DNA of 64,000 bases. Origin: Xestospongia bergquistia (taxonomy: Eukaryota > Porifera > Demospongiae > Haplosclerida > Petrosiidae). The stretch is taken from NCBI GenBank assembly GCA_963965975.1, contig OZ014412.1, positions 7,192,708 to 7,256,707 of the forward strand. The letters are read 5' to 3'. The position numbers were made by a program, and so were the translations under genes. Below the pieces are notes generated by a model that saw only the letters and a program-made list of their open reading frames with translations, was not told the DNA's origin and did not search any database. This document shows, one piece after another, positions 35,612 to 47,349 of the stretch. Every line of letters starts with the position of its first letter. The first letter of the stretch is position 1.

Positions 35612-36646
35612 TTTTTTTTAAGAGACAAGGGACTGTATGCTTTGTTATATTGTCAATGCACACACTTTTAATTTCTGCTACATCTAACATACGAAATATA
35701 ATCCCAAAATGATGTTAATAGTTAATAATGTGCTATTTTAATGTGATAACAAAGTATACTTTATCAACTGTTAAATTATCATGACCCCACCTACTAATTT
35801 ATTTTACAGAAACACAAGATGATCTCTGACCTTTGGCTAATTCAGATAGAATGCTGGTATTACTAATTTCATATTTGTTAGTGTGATATGTTTTTATTAT
35901 AATATATTCTATGTATGCATTGTCTGTGTGTGTGTGAATATATTATAATATCTTGGTTAATGACAGACCCATAATAATGTATGTATACCAAGTTATCTTA
36001 ACTCATACATTTGCATACATTATATTGTGGTAGCTCATTATAGTTACTATATACAAGTTATATTGCATGAACAATATACATATTATATTCAATTGGTAGT
36101 ACATTTATCAGTAGTATATATTATAATATCATTTGACTATATAAATCATTACATATTATGATACATGTTGATAATGAGGTAGTCTAAGAGGTTGAGAAAG
36201 GATATTTATGGTTGATATTGTAGTAGTGTTGAAATAAAGTTTATCTTTTCAACTCAATGGAATCTATAAGGAAGTGGCTATATTTAATAAGCCAAGAAAA
36301 TAGAGTTGTGGATTATTCTTTAAGTAGTGTTTAATCCTTTCAAAAGTTTAGAAAGGAGAGTTATGATATTAAAGTAATGTTATCTTTAAAAGAATTGAAG
36401 CAAGTAAGTATGTTTTTCTAACTGTTCATTTTCCTATCTCTTATATAAAGTTATATTATATTATGTTGTATGTAATTTTAGGTTAGTCAATGAGGTTAAG
36501 CACATTTTTATATGGTTAAGAAAGGAATTTCTTCACTGGATAGTCAATCCTTTACAGCTTTGTTGTCTCACTATCTCAGTGAACATATATAAGGTAAATG
36601 ATATAGGTCTACCACACAACAAGAGTAGAACATTACAAGAGTTACA
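35612..36646. other. Spacer, C-type a 3' flank plus P3 upstream block
   Basis: No intact gene. About 35620-36630 is repeated at 40735-41740. It ends with a P3-like TATA (ACATATATAAGGTAAATGATA, about 36585) before the remnant at 36647. Confidence 0.65.
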
Positions 36647-36857
36647 ATGACTTTCCTTCTATCTTTACTTGTAGTCATACTAGCTATTACTGGTATGTCT
36701 AATCCATAAGTCATTCTGATGGTGATAGTAGTACAGATGATGCCATAGCTAACCTGACTGCTGCTATTAATCAATTCCTTACTCAATCTTCAATCTTGTT
36801 GTAGGTAAAGAACTAAAGAGTGTTGTTAAAAAGATAAAAACTATCATTGATAGCCAG
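36647..36857 (+). pseudogene. N-terminal remnant of a type II array gene
   Basis: MTFLLSLLVVILAITGMSNP, then a one-base loss (AATCCATAAGTCAT for AATCCATTAAGTCAT) breaks the frame. The stalk continues to about ATCATTGATAGCCAG and stops. A P3 promoter block still stands before it. The following sequence is unrelated for about 80 bases and then joins the GA tract of the duplicated USP intron. Confidence 0.8.
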
Positions 36858-36938
36858 TTGGCCATCTATTTTAGTGAAAACAAGGGCCAACTCGTGTAGG
36901 CAGAACACTTGAGTATGGGGTCAAGGCTAAACTAGGCT

Positions 36939-37013
36939 TAGAGAGAGAGAGAGAGAGAGAGTGATAGCGTCATGATGGTGAAATATCAGGTTAGAGAGAG
37001 AGGAAAAGAGAGT

Positions 37014-37081
<68 letters not shown>

Positions 37082-37084
37082 TGT
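36939..37084 (+). repeat. (GA)n tract at the left edge of the duplicated block
   Basis: About 145 bases of GA-rich repeat. Inside it, at about 36970-36995, ATGGTGAAATATCAGGTTAG copies the last bases of the USP exon at 410-648 with its donor. The duplicated block therefore starts within that exon. Confidence 0.85.
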
Positions 37085-39487
37085 GTCATATTAATTAGAG
37101 TATATGCTATTAGAGATGAAATCTCAAAGCACAAAACATTACCAGTATGAATTTTTTTTGTTTTCTTACTTCGTTGCCATTATTATCTTACTGGGAGGTG
37201 AGGCACGAGTTGGAATCATTATCACATAGGAAACTACATGTGACTACATAACTATCATACTGTCATTCTTTGGAATGTTTCTCAAACTCACAATATAAAG
37301 ATCATTTAATGTGTTTAGTGTGTACATATAATGATTGACTTGGTTGATGTGCAAAAACTATCTACTGAATACAAAATAAGAACAAAATTATAATTTTAAA
37401 AATTATCTTAAAGACTTTTTTGATGGTACTGGATTTGTCCTAGTTCAAAGACCAGAGAGTTAGCAAAAGCTACTCTAAGATACTTTCTTTAACTACAAGA
37501 ACTTGATAAGTCACGCCCAAATTCCAATTGTTTGCTATAATTGAATTTATTGGTTGTGGGTAGTTATTTTATTTCATTTATTGTTCTCCACAATTTTATA
37601 CAACAATGGTATAAAGCGATGACAAAGGGCAATCATTATACATGTACACGTTGCTCATAGCAATGTTAGGACCACCTGACATGCTCAGCGTGCCAAGCAG
37701 AAAATGCAACTAAATTTCAAGAGGATTTTACATCCAAAATTGAGTTTCCAGTATAATAAGAATAAATTGGTTCAATTATTATAATCAAATGCTGTTAGCT
37801 ATTGACCCAGGCTTGTTGTCAAGTTAGGCTCCACAGAGTCAATGTTGCTTCATATTCCTTTAGAATCTTACTGTTTTAGAGTTAGACTGGAACATGCTAC
37901 TGTAATGATAATAAAACTATCAGTAAGATTAGTGATGTAGTCATTCTTGTTGTAAAGGGGAGAGGCAAAGTTCATTATATGTATTATTTCTTAGTAACAT
38001 AACTCCCCTCACTTATATAACTGACATATAGTATGAATTATAATAGTTTGAGTGTTATTGCCATCATTCTATTATTTTTGTACTCTTCCAAGACTTTACA
38101 CCAAACCTTCCTAAACCCTAAAACATTATACCAAATGTACATTGTAGCAACTAACAGTAATACAAATTTTGACACACCATTCCGACAAAGTATTCTGTCA
38201 TTACTTTTTGAGGATTGAGTTTTAATATTTATTTGACAGTTAGTTACTACTTTGTGTTGTGATATTGGACACAAACTATGTTCTTGCCAGCTGTATTAAT
38301 ATTCTATTGAATTTCACAATAATTGTGTCAATTGTGAGTTTGACTATGAATTTTATTATCATGCACTCTTATGACAATGATATTTTACAAATATACCTTA
38401 TATGGAGTTAATTTTGCAGGTGGATTGAAATTGCAAAACATTACTAACTTGAAGGTTTAATTGATATATTTCATTTGGTTGACTTATTTCTTCTAGGAAA
38501 AATTGAAATTCTCACAAATTTTAAAAATGATCACTTTCTACACCAAATAAAATAGTTTATGGTAACAGTCTTATTATAAAATGATGTTATACAAACATAA
38601 TGACTTAAATACTTTCTCCATTAAGCCAAGTAGAACACTTAACTTTCTGAGCTGAGTAAATTTCTTGCTATAAATGATCTTGATATTTACTGACCCATAA
38701 CCTTTACTCTATATTTCATTGCCATAACTGAGTAAATTCTTTTCTTGGTCAGATAAAGAACTCTTGATTCAAGATAAGCATATTTACATAATATTATTTG
38801 TAATTTCTTTGTACATACCTTAAACCCACTGTTAATTAGGTATACTAATTTTAGTGACTACTATAACAAATGCTTGTATATGCTAAAACCAGTTTTGTTA
38901 TGGACCTGTTTAGAGTCATGTCCACTTTCTTTTAGCTTTTTAACTTAAATTGTGTAAACCACTATTACAAAATCAATTTTTTGAATTTTACTCTTTTTGT
39001 TATTGCTAGAATGCACTTGTAATAATTGTGAGTTCCTCTGAATAGTTATAGCATTGACTATGCATACTACTTGATGCAACTATTATGATAGAATAGATAT
39101 TGTCCAATACTAGTCATAAAATTGTCTACACACCAGCTATGCTTATCATCAACAACAAAAATAAAAAGTTTAGTTCATTTACTCACTACAAATATTTTTT
39201 TAATAATATTAAATTATGCTTATAATAATTATAATTCCTCAAAATCATGATAGCATTTATTATGAATACTACTTGATGTGATAGATATTGTCCAGTACTA
39301 TAATCTTCCCATCATAAGATAGACTGCTATGTACCAGATGTTGCTCACCATCTGTTACAACAATAATGCTTTCTTGGGTAATGTTATTACAGCTTCTTCT
39401 TCACTTGCTATTTAAGTTTAATTTTTATTGGCTCCACATCTCATCTTAGTCTTTGCATTTGAAGCTCTTCCAGAAAACACTCTTAAC
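37085..39487. other. Duplicated USP-intron and array spacer
   Basis: About 37085-38215 matches 721-1870. From about 38220 to 39487 the best match switches to 7290-8565. No gene seen. The change of partner near 38220 falls in a segment that exists in both source regions, as expected for a crossover between repeats. Confidence 0.7.
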
Positions 39488-40729
39488 ATGTTATATTTCT
39501 ACACTATAACTCTACTGGCTGTTATTGCTAGTGTCTCTACTAGCCCTACCAGTAGTAATGATGGCTCTGATACATGTCTTTCTACCTCTTCTCTCGAATT
39601 TGTTGAACAAGCTTTAGCTAATATTAGCAAACAACTTGGACGTTTTGGAGCTCAAGATCCCTCTGATGTTGGAGATTCTCTTACGTGTTTTACAAGTCTT
39701 TTTCAGCTGTCTCTGCTGAGGCAGTTACTAGATGAGATAAAGAGATCACTTTCAGACAAGCAACAAGGACAAGCTGTCTTGAGTCATGTCAAGCTGTTAC
39801 TGAACACTTCCATTCAAAATTTAACAAGCAGACTGGACACTGTAGAGTCCAAGTCTGACCTGTTATTGAGACGTAGTGATATAACTCACAATACTCTGAC
39901 TTCTATTGATGATAAACTAGATGATGATTGTGATGAGTATACACCTTCTCCTTTACTTCACTCATGTGAGGAGATCAAAAGTAAATGGCCAAGCAATCCT
40001 TCAGATTATTACATTATAGCTGATAGTCATGGGCATGCTCGTCATGTGTACTGTTATATGGAGGAGTTGTGTAATTCCACAGGAGGTTGGATGAGGGTAG
40101 CTTATCTTAACATGACGGATAGCAGTGAGAAATGTCCTGATGGATTTAGACTGTATAGTGAAAATGGTGTTCGAGCATGTGGTCGACCAGTTAGTAACGG
40201 AGGTAGCTGTGTAGGAATAACATTTCCATCAGGGAGCATTGAGTACTCTCAAGTGTGTGGTAAAGTTATCGGATATCAAGTTGGCTGGCCAGATGGAGCA
40301 TATTATAGTAATAACAAGAACATTGATTCAAATTATGTTGATGGCATTCTATTAACTCATGGTAATCCTCGTAGTCATATTTGGACTTTTATTGTTGGCT
40401 CGCAAGAAAACAATGTACGGAGTTATTGTCCATGTGCTAGTATAGACTCCAGTAACCCACCACCATTTGTTGGTAATGATTATTACTGTGAGTCTGGATG
40501 TCCAACGTCACCACCAGTAGTTGGTAAATTTTATGCCAATGATTCTCTGTGGGATGGTCATCAATGTGGTAATATAGAAACTGCCTGTTGTCAACATACT
40601 GGTATACCTTGGTTTAATAAGAAATTCAATTACTCCACTACTGACAACATTGAAATGAGGATCTGTCTTGCCCAAGGGACATCTGATGAAGATTGTTTTG
40701 TAGGCCAGTATGAGATCTATGTTAAGTAG
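39488..40729 (+). CDS. Secreted fibrinogen-like array protein, type I stalk, WPSS loop, C-type a (mosaic)
   Basis: Intact frame of 413 residues from the ATG at 39488 (MLYFYTITLLAVIASVSTSP). Upstream leader, N-terminus (FGAQDPSDVG, LTCFTSLFQLSL) and C-terminus (GWPDGAYYSNN, GCPTSPPVVGKFYANDSLWD) all match 8566. The middle does not: residues from about DDDCDEYTPSPLLHSC to MTDSSEKCPDGF carry the WPSS loop and SHGHARH of genes such as 55137. The stalk lacks the AGGTGAGT sequence found in most type I members (here TAGATGAGAT). It is best read as a duplicate of 8566 with a converted middle module. Confidence 0.88.
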   Translation: MLYFYTITLLAVIASVSTSPTSSNDGSDTCLSTSSLEFVEQALANISKQLGRFGAQDPSDVGDSLTCFTSLFQLSLLRQLLDEIKRSLSDKQQGQAVLSHVKLLLNTSIQNLTSRLDTVESKSDLLLRRSDITHNTLTSIDDKLDDDCDEYTPSPLLHSCEEIKSKWPSNPSDYYIIADSHGHARHVYCYMEELCNSTGGWMRVAYLNMTDSSEKCPDGFRLYSENGVRACGRPVSNGGSCVGITFPSGSIEYSQVCGKVIGYQVGWPDGAYYSNNKNIDSNYVDGILLTHGNPRSHIWTFIVGSQENNVRSYCPCASIDSSNPPPFVGNDYYCESGCPTSPPVVGKFYANDSLWDGHQCGNIETACCQHTGIPWFNKKFNYSTTDNIEMRICLAQGTSDEDCFVGQYEIYVK

Positions 40730-41830
40730 TTAGTAAGAGACATGTAATATGAGGGACTGTATACTTGTTATATTGTCAATGCACACACTTTTAATTTCTG
40801 CTAATTCTAACATACAAAATATAATCCCAAATGTTGTTATTAGTTAATAATATTCTATTTTAATGTGATAACAAAATATACTTTATCAACTGAATGTGGA
40901 TTATATTATCATGACCCCACCTACTAATTTATTTTACAGAAAAGCGCACAACACAAGGTGAACTCTGACCTTTGGCTAATTCAGATAGAATGCTGGTATT
41001 ACCAATTTCATATTTGTTAGTGTGATATATTTTTATCATAATATATTCTATATATGCAGTGTCTGTGTGTGTGTGAATATATTATAATATCTCAACTCAT
41101 ACATGCATACATTATATTGTTGTAGCTCATTTATAGTTACTATATACAAAGTTATATTGCATGAACAATATACATATTATATTCAATTGGTAGTACATTT
41201 GTCAGTAGTATACTTCATAATATCATTTGACTATATAAATCATTACATATTACGATACATGTTGATAATGAGGTAGTCTAAGAGGTTGAGAAAGGATAGT
41301 TATAGTTGATATTGGAGTAGTGTTGAAATAAAGTTTATCTTTTCGAAGTTCAGAAAGGAGAAGACAATTAACTCAATGGAATCTTTAAGACAGTGACTAT
41401 AATTAATAAGCCAAGAAAATAGAGTTGTGGATTATTCTTTAAGTAGTGTTTAATCCTTTCAAAAGGAGAGTTATGATATTAAAGTAATGTTATCTTTAAA
41501 AGAATTGAAGCAAGTAAGTATGTTTTTCTAACTGTTCATTTTTCTACCTCTTATGTAATGTTATATTATATTATGTTGTATGTAATTTTAGGTTAGTCAA
41601 TGAGGTTAAGCACATTTTTATATGGTTAAGAAAGGAATTTCTTCACTGGATAGTCGATCCTTTACAGCTTTGTTGTCTCACTATCTCAGTGAACATATAT
41701 AAGGTAGATGATATAGGTCTACCACACAAGAAGAGTAGAACTAGGAATGTGACCTTTTGGATATTAAGGTCATTTGATCTGTAGTGAATAACTACTTCTT
41801 TTTTCATGTCTTCAAGAAAACACTCTTAAG
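40730..41830. other. Spacer with a hybrid promoter
   Basis: About 40735-41740 copies 35620-36630, including the P3 TATA block (CATATATAAGGTAGATGATA near 41695). At about 41742 the sequence jumps to the P2 leader (AGGAATGTGACCTTTTGGAT..., as at 34284), which leads into the ATG at 41831. Confidence 0.7.
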
Positions 41831-42246
41831 ATGATGTATTTCTACACTATAACTCTACTGGCTGTTATTGCTAGTGTCTCTGCTTGCTCTACCGGTTGTT
41901 ATGATTGTTCTGAATCATGTCTTTCTACTTCTTCTCTCAAATTTATTGAACAAGCTTTAGCTAATATTACCAATCAACTTGGACGTGTTGGAACTAGAGA
42001 TCCCTCTGATGTTGGAGAATCTCTTACTGGAGTTACAAGTCTTCTTCAGTTGTCTCTGTTAAGGGAGTTACTAGGTGAGTATAAGAAGGGATCACCTTCA
42101 GACAACCAACAAGGACTAGCTATCTTGAGTCGTATTGAGTTGTTACTGAACATCTCCATTCAAGATATAACTAATAGACTGGACACTTTAGAGTCCAACA
42201 CTGACTTGTTATTGCGACATAGTAATATAACTCACAATACTCTGAC

Positions 42247-42869
42247 CAGACATGGGGCAAGCATTTACTGAAGTGCTTGAAGCACAACTTAAAGCATTCA
42301 TAAAAGAGCTTAAGCACAAGCACCAGCATTTATGCTTCTAAAAAATAAGTGCTTGAAGCACAAATTCAAGCACTTAAAAAATGCTTGAAGCACAAGCACA
42401 AGCATTTTTGACAAAAAAATGTCCTTCAAATAAACAATTCTTTTATCTAAGTCAACTTTTAAAGTACTTCTTGTTAGATCATATAAACATTAGTTATAGA
42501 ATATAGTATCTACCAGTCGGCATCTCTCTGGCCTAAAGATCTTGCTTGCCACACTAAACAGCTGCTCTACTACATAAAAAGATACAGGAACTCCCAACAC
42601 AGTTGTAGTTATATTTGCTAATGATGGATAAACAGACTGATAGCAAAAGAGTATTAATAGATGTGCTAAGTCCACAAAGAACTTGCAGCCTTTGTGCTTA
42701 AAAGTGCTTATAAAGTGCTTTAAAGCATTAATGCTATAAAGTGCTTAAGCACAAGCACAAGCATAAATGCTTTATATATAATAAATGCTTGAAAGCACCT
42801 CCAAGCATTCCAAAAAATGTGCTTAAAGTGCTTTCAAGCACAAGCACTCAAGTGCTTGCCCCATATCTG
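42247..42869 (-). mobile_element. Non-autonomous hAT-superfamily DNA transposon, 623 bp
   Basis: Terminal inverted repeats CAGACATGGGGCAAGCA (left) and TGCTTGCCCCATATCTG (right), with one mismatch. Perfect 8-bp target duplication ACTCTGAC at 42239-42246 and 42870-42877. Many subterminal AAGTGCTT/AAGCACTT copies near both ends, typical of transposase binding sites. Inside, on the minus strand, is a piece of transposase. An internally deleted derivative that needs a transposase made elsewhere. Confidence 0.93.
42490..42675 (-). pseudogene. hAT transposase fragment, C-terminal dimerisation region
   Basis: The minus-strand frame reads YPSLANITTTVLGVPVSFYV then VEQLFSVASKIFRPERCRL, the usual hATC pattern (yPxLaxlaxxxLxxpxSxxxxErxFSxxxxixxxxRxxL). 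About 60 codons survive. The zinc-finger and catalytic parts are absent. Confidence 0.85.
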
Positions 42870-43692
42870 ACTCTGACATCTATTGATGATAAATTAGATA
42901 GTGATAGCGATGAATATACACCTCCTTCTTTGCTCATGTGAAGAGATCAAGAACATATGTCCAGACTGTCCTTCAGGTTATTATATTGTAGCTGATAATT
43001 ATACCCACCCTCGTCGTGTGTACTGTTATATGGAGGAGTTGTGTAACTCCACAGGAAGTTGGATGAGGGTAGCTTATCTTAACATGAAAGATACCAGTGA
43101 GAAATGTCATGAAGGATTTAGACTGTATAGTGAAAATGGTGTTCAAGCATGTGGTCAACCAGTTAGTAATGGAGGTAGCTGTGTAGGAATAACATTTCCA
43201 TCAGGGAACATTAAGTACTCTCAAGTATGTGGTAAAGTTATCGGATATCATGTTGGATATACTGATGGTCCAGTCGGTAATGACATTAATGGAGCTTATA
43301 TAGATGGTATTAGCCTGACACATGGTAGTCCTCGTAAGCATATTTGGAGTTTCATGTCAGGAGGTTATGAAGAACATTATGAGTTAAATGGTTGTTCTTG
43401 TGGTACAAGTGGTGCTAAAAGTGCTCCATCATTTGTTGGTACTGACTATTACTGTGAGTCTGGTAATACCAATAATTTTGATCAGCTTTGACCTCATATT
43501 AATGATCCCCTCTGGGATAGCCAAGGTTGTGGTAGTTTAGAGAAACCTTGCTGTATTCGACCCAATCTACCTTGGTTCCATAAACTACTGGGATACTTTA
43601 CAATGGATTTCATTGAAATACAGGTATGCTGTGATCAAGGAACAAATAATGAAGATGTTCCTTTTAACTTGATAGAGATTTATGTCAAATAA

Positions 43693-44720
43693 ATATTACT
43701 TTATTGACTAAGTATGTTGTTGATTAGTTCCTTTTGTTGATGTATTAAATTTAATGAATAATCACATGACAAATCTTTGTTATTAAAGATTGGGTTTTGA
43801 AACAATGGTCTAGTTGAAAGGCCAATTTAAATACTTATCAAGTCTAAATGAGATTCTTGAATACTTATATTTTATATTGTCCATTTATCCACACAATAGC
43901 AGTGTGTTCTGGGTTGCTGTTTTTCAACCTTGTCAATAAGATATTGAACAAACTAGAGCACACAAGCTCAGCTGATCTATAGTAATTATGCAACTGATTA
44001 CATCATATTGACCTCTTACCTACCTACAGTCTACACCTATTAAATGATAAATACCAAGTTGTAATAAATACTTATGTATCTTAATTCATTTTTATGTTGT
44101 TGAGACATCACCAACTATATGTACATGTTGCATAATCTATTGGAATACATTTAATTGGAGTTAATTTATTATTTTATATGTAGTATAGCCGTAGTGTTCA
44201 AGGAAATGGTATATAAACTCAATAATCTTGTCTATAATGACTGACCTCATTAGAATATGTCACATCCTGATTATTACTATGTACATTGATGGATGAAGGA
44301 AAGATAGATAGCTAGTTATAATACGCTTAAAACTAGTAAGTGATGACTGGTAAACTATAATATAGAATTCTTTCTACATAGGTTTAGAAATCTTATTATG
44401 ATTTTTTAATTTATAGAGATTCAGTCTTCCAAAGGTCACTTAACTCAAACTTCTTAATAATACCCTTTATAGTAAGTGTGACTTCCTCTGAATTATGATA
44501 GTACTGACTGTGAATACTGCTTGATGTGATAGATTTTATCCAGTACTATAATTTTCCCATCATTAGATAGACTTCTATGTACCAGCTGTTGCTGGCCATC
44601 TGTTAACCTTCTTTGACATATATTGGAATGTTATAATTTGCTAAATAAAATTAATTTTATTGGCTCCAAATCACGTCTTAAGTCTTTGCATTTGAAGCTC
44701 TTCACAATAGCACTCTTAAG
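43693..44720. other. Spacer upstream of 44721
   Basis: No gene seen. The last about 380 bases match the promoter-side spacer at 15290-15686 (GTAAACTATAATATAG, CAGTCTTCCAAAGGTCACTT, CTTTGCATTTGAAGCTCTTC). About 43730-44340 has no clear match in the window. Confidence 0.6.
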
Positions 44721-46040
44721 ATGGTATATTTCTATGCTATAACTCTACTGGCTGTTATTGCTAGTGTCTCTGCTAGCACTACCAGTGGTAATGATGGCTC
44801 TGATACATGTCTTTCTACCACTTCTTTCAAATTTATTGAAGAAGCTCTAGTTAATATTAGTAATCGACTTGGACATTTTGGAACTAGAGATCCCTCTGAC
44901 ATCGGAGAGTCTCTTACTGGTGTTACAAGTCTCCTTCAGCTGTCTCTGTTAAGGGAGTTACTAGGTGAGTATAAGAAGGGATCACCTTCAGACAAGCAAC
45001 AAGGACTAGCTTTCTTGAGTCGTATTGAGTTGTTACTGAACACCTCCATTCAAGATTTAACTAGTGGACTGAACACTATAGAGTCCCTTCTACAAGGACT
45101 ACCTTCAGAAATTACTTCACTACAGCAAAAAATTATACATCTGTCATCAAACATTAAGAGTATCAAGTCAAACACTGACCTGATATTAAGACATGTCAAT
45201 ATAACTCACAGTACTCTGACATCTTTTGATGATAAACTACATGATGATAGTGATGAGTATAAACCTTCTCCTTTACTTCACTCATGTAAGGAGATCAAAA
45301 GTAATTGGCCAAGTAGTCCTTCAGATTATTACATTATAGCTGATAGTCATGGGCATGCTCGTCATGTGTACTGCAACATGGAAACATTGTGCAGTTCTGG
45401 AGGAGGTTGGATGAGGGTAGCTTATCTTAACATGACAGATAGCAATGAGGAATGTCCTGACAGATTTAGGCTGTATAGTGAAAATGGTGTTCGAGCATGT
45501 GGTCGACCAGTTAGTAATGGAGGTAGCTGTGCAGGAATAACATTTCCATCAGGTAACATTGAGTACTCTCAAGTGTGTGGTATAATTATTGGATATCAAG
45601 TTGGATCTACAGATGGTGTAGAGGGTAATAACATTAATGGACCTTATATAGATGGCATTAGTCTGACACATGGTAGACCTCGTAAACATATTTGGAGTTT
45701 TATTGGAGGGATGTATGAAAGCCATTCTCCAAGCAAATGTCCCTGTGGTACTAGTGGTGCTAAAAATGTTCCATCATTTGTTGGTACTGATTATTATTGT
45801 GAGTCTGGTAGTTCTGATAGTTATTATAAGAATGGTAAATTCTACCCTAATGATCCACTCTGGGATGGCAAAGGTTGTGGTAGTGTTGAGAAACCTTGTT
45901 GTAATCGATTGAAACAGCCATGGTTCCAGAAACATTTAGGATACTCTACAACTGACTCAATTGAAATGAGGCAATGTGGAGATGAAGGAACAGATAATGA
46001 AGATACAGCTTTTAATTTGGTTGAGCTTTACGTTAAATAA
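44721..46040 (+). CDS. Secreted fibrinogen-like array protein, long type I stalk, WPSS loop, C-type b
   Basis: Intact frame of 439 residues, the longest member. The type I stalk carries an extra helical segment (TIESLLQGLPSEITSLQQKI then HLSSNIKSIKSNTDL), also found in 3353, 50308 and 55137. The loop is NWPSSPSDYYIIAD. It reads VYCNMETLCSSGGGWMRVAY where most have VYCYMEELCN. The b-type end is diverged: GSTDGVEGNNINGPYIDG, SGSSDSYYKNGKFYPND, CCNRLKQPWFQK, and MRQCGDEGTDNEDTAF, which has one cysteine where other b-types have two. The missing cysteine suggests an altered disulfide pattern. Confidence 0.88.
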   Translation: MVYFYAITLLAVIASVSASTTSGNDGSDTCLSTTSFKFIEEALVNISNRLGHFGTRDPSDIGESLTGVTSLLQLSLLRELLGEYKKGSPSDKQQGLAFLSRIELLLNTSIQDLTSGLNTIESLLQGLPSEITSLQQKIIHLSSNIKSIKSNTDLILRHVNITHSTLTSFDDKLHDDSDEYKPSPLLHSCKEIKSNWPSSPSDYYIIADSHGHARHVYCNMETLCSSGGGWMRVAYLNMTDSNEECPDRFRLYSENGVRACGRPVSNGGSCAGITFPSGNIEYSQVCGIIIGYQVGSTDGVEGNNINGPYIDGISLTHGRPRKHIWSFIGGMYESHSPSKCPCGTSGAKNVPSFVGTDYYCESGSSDSYYKNGKFYPNDPLWDGKGCGSVEKPCCNRLKQPWFQKHLGYSTTDSIEMRQCGDEGTDNEDTAFNLVELYVK

Positions 46041-47203
46041 GTTTATAATGGCAATTACTTGTGTGAAAAATATCTAGTAATAGCTGTTACTGGTGTGTAA
46101 TTATTTGATTAATGTAATAATCATGTTATAAACTGACATGTTTGAACTAACTGTTGGTTATGTTCAAGTAATTGTGTGATTAATGAATAATTACTTTATA
46201 GTAGTTATGTAGCTTGATTTGGATTAGTGTTAATACACATGCCCATGTTTTAATCTTTTTCAAAAATGATGTTTTTTGACTTGTATTCAATTTTATTCTT
46301 ATGAAGATTTAATTTTGATTATAGGTAGTTATGAACAGGGAAATTTGGAATAGTGTTTTAGCATGCAAAATTGTGAATTCATGTTATCATATTGTATATT
46401 AAGGTAGTCTTTGAAGAAGACATTATTTTTTAAAGGCTGAAAAAGGTACTATTGGTGCTGTTGAGGTAGTTCTTGAGATATACTTTTTAGAGATTCAAAG
46501 AAGATCACTTTCTCTGAAAAGTTAATGGTGGTAGTAGTACAGATGATGATATAGCTAACTTGTAGTAATTGTGAGTTTCTCCAAATAGTGATAACATTAA
46601 TACTACTTGATGTGACAGATATTGCCCAGTACTGTATCTTTTTATTATAAGATAGAATCTTATGTACCAGCTGTTGCTAACCATCTGTGATATAAATAAC
46701 ACTCTTCAGAATGCATTGTTATGTTATTATAGCTCTCTTGCTATATAAATTCAATTTTTATTATTTCCACATCATATCTTAGTCATTATTTTGAAGCTCT
46801 TCAAGATAATACTGTAAGCTTGACCTGGGAAACAATGTGTATATACTTATTGATTTACTAGTGGACATGACAAAATATACATAATAAGCCATGTAATGGA
46901 AGTGAGAATCTTTCCTTTGAATTGTAATAGATGTTAAATTAATTGTGCGGGAGTTACAACGTTATCACAGAGTAAGGAAGTTATCTATGGTGTACTATTT
47001 GTTTTGAAAAGTTCTGATAATAGTAGGAGTGGTATTGCCCTATTTATACTGTTCCTAGATCACACCCCAAACCTCCCTAAACAATGTACATGTTTTAACA
47101 ACTTCCTGACAAATTTGACACAATTACTATGTCATAATTACGTTATGGTTACATATAAATAGAGGTATGTTCTTTAAGTGCTAAATTATCAGTGTGAATT
47201 GTT
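46041..47203. other. Spacer with a tiny type II remnant
   Basis: At 46524-46562 the sequence GGTGGTAGTAGTACAGATGA and GATATAGCTAACTTG copies codons of a type II N-terminus (DGDSSTDDAIANL). About 46560-46810 is P1-like upstream sequence with no gene after it. About 46850-47080 resembles 17036-17290. Otherwise nothing recognised. Confidence 0.55.
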
Positions 47204-47349
47204 CTCACTTTGCTGTATCTCATTTCACCTAATTCATTAGCTAAGTATCACTATGCCTACAAGTTTATGTCATTTGCCTATACAACTAAACCCAAAACCC
47301 TAAACCCTACACAATGAGAGTATGTGAAATGAGATATAGGCAAAGTGAG
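47204..47349 (+). repeat. Foldback repeat with 25-bp arms
   Basis: Left arm CTCACTTTGCTGTATCTCAT (47204 on) and right arm GTGAAATGAGATATAGGCAA (47324-47349) are inverted copies with one or two mismatches, separated by about 95 bases that include CCCTAAACCCTA. It recurs at 49506-49651. A single left arm without the right one is at about 20115. It may be a small non-autonomous element; no target duplication was identified. Confidence 0.6.

Larger units (their letters stand above)
41831..43692 (+). pseudogene. Type I array gene split by a hAT transposon
   Basis: Starts MMYFYTITLLAVIASVSACS with CSTGCYDCSESC, the sister of 34373. The frame is open through the stalk to HSNITHNTLT, where the transposon at 42247-42869 intervenes. 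After the second target-site copy the gene continues as LTSIDDKLDSDSDEYTPP. Five bases are then lost (TTTGCTCATGTG for TTTGCTGCACTCATGTG). The domain follows in another frame (CEEIKNICPDCPSGYYIVAD, GSWMRVAYLNM, GYTDGPVGNDINGAYIDG, C-type b), with a further frame loss at TTTGATCAGCTTTGACC and a damaged end. Several breaks beyond the insertion show it is dead. N-type as 34373 with C-type b is another new combination. Confidence 0.85.

Noticed and set aside
47281-47312. Interstitial telomere (CCCTAAA repeats)
   Set aside because: Only two imperfect units inside a foldback repeat; too short to call a telomeric tract.
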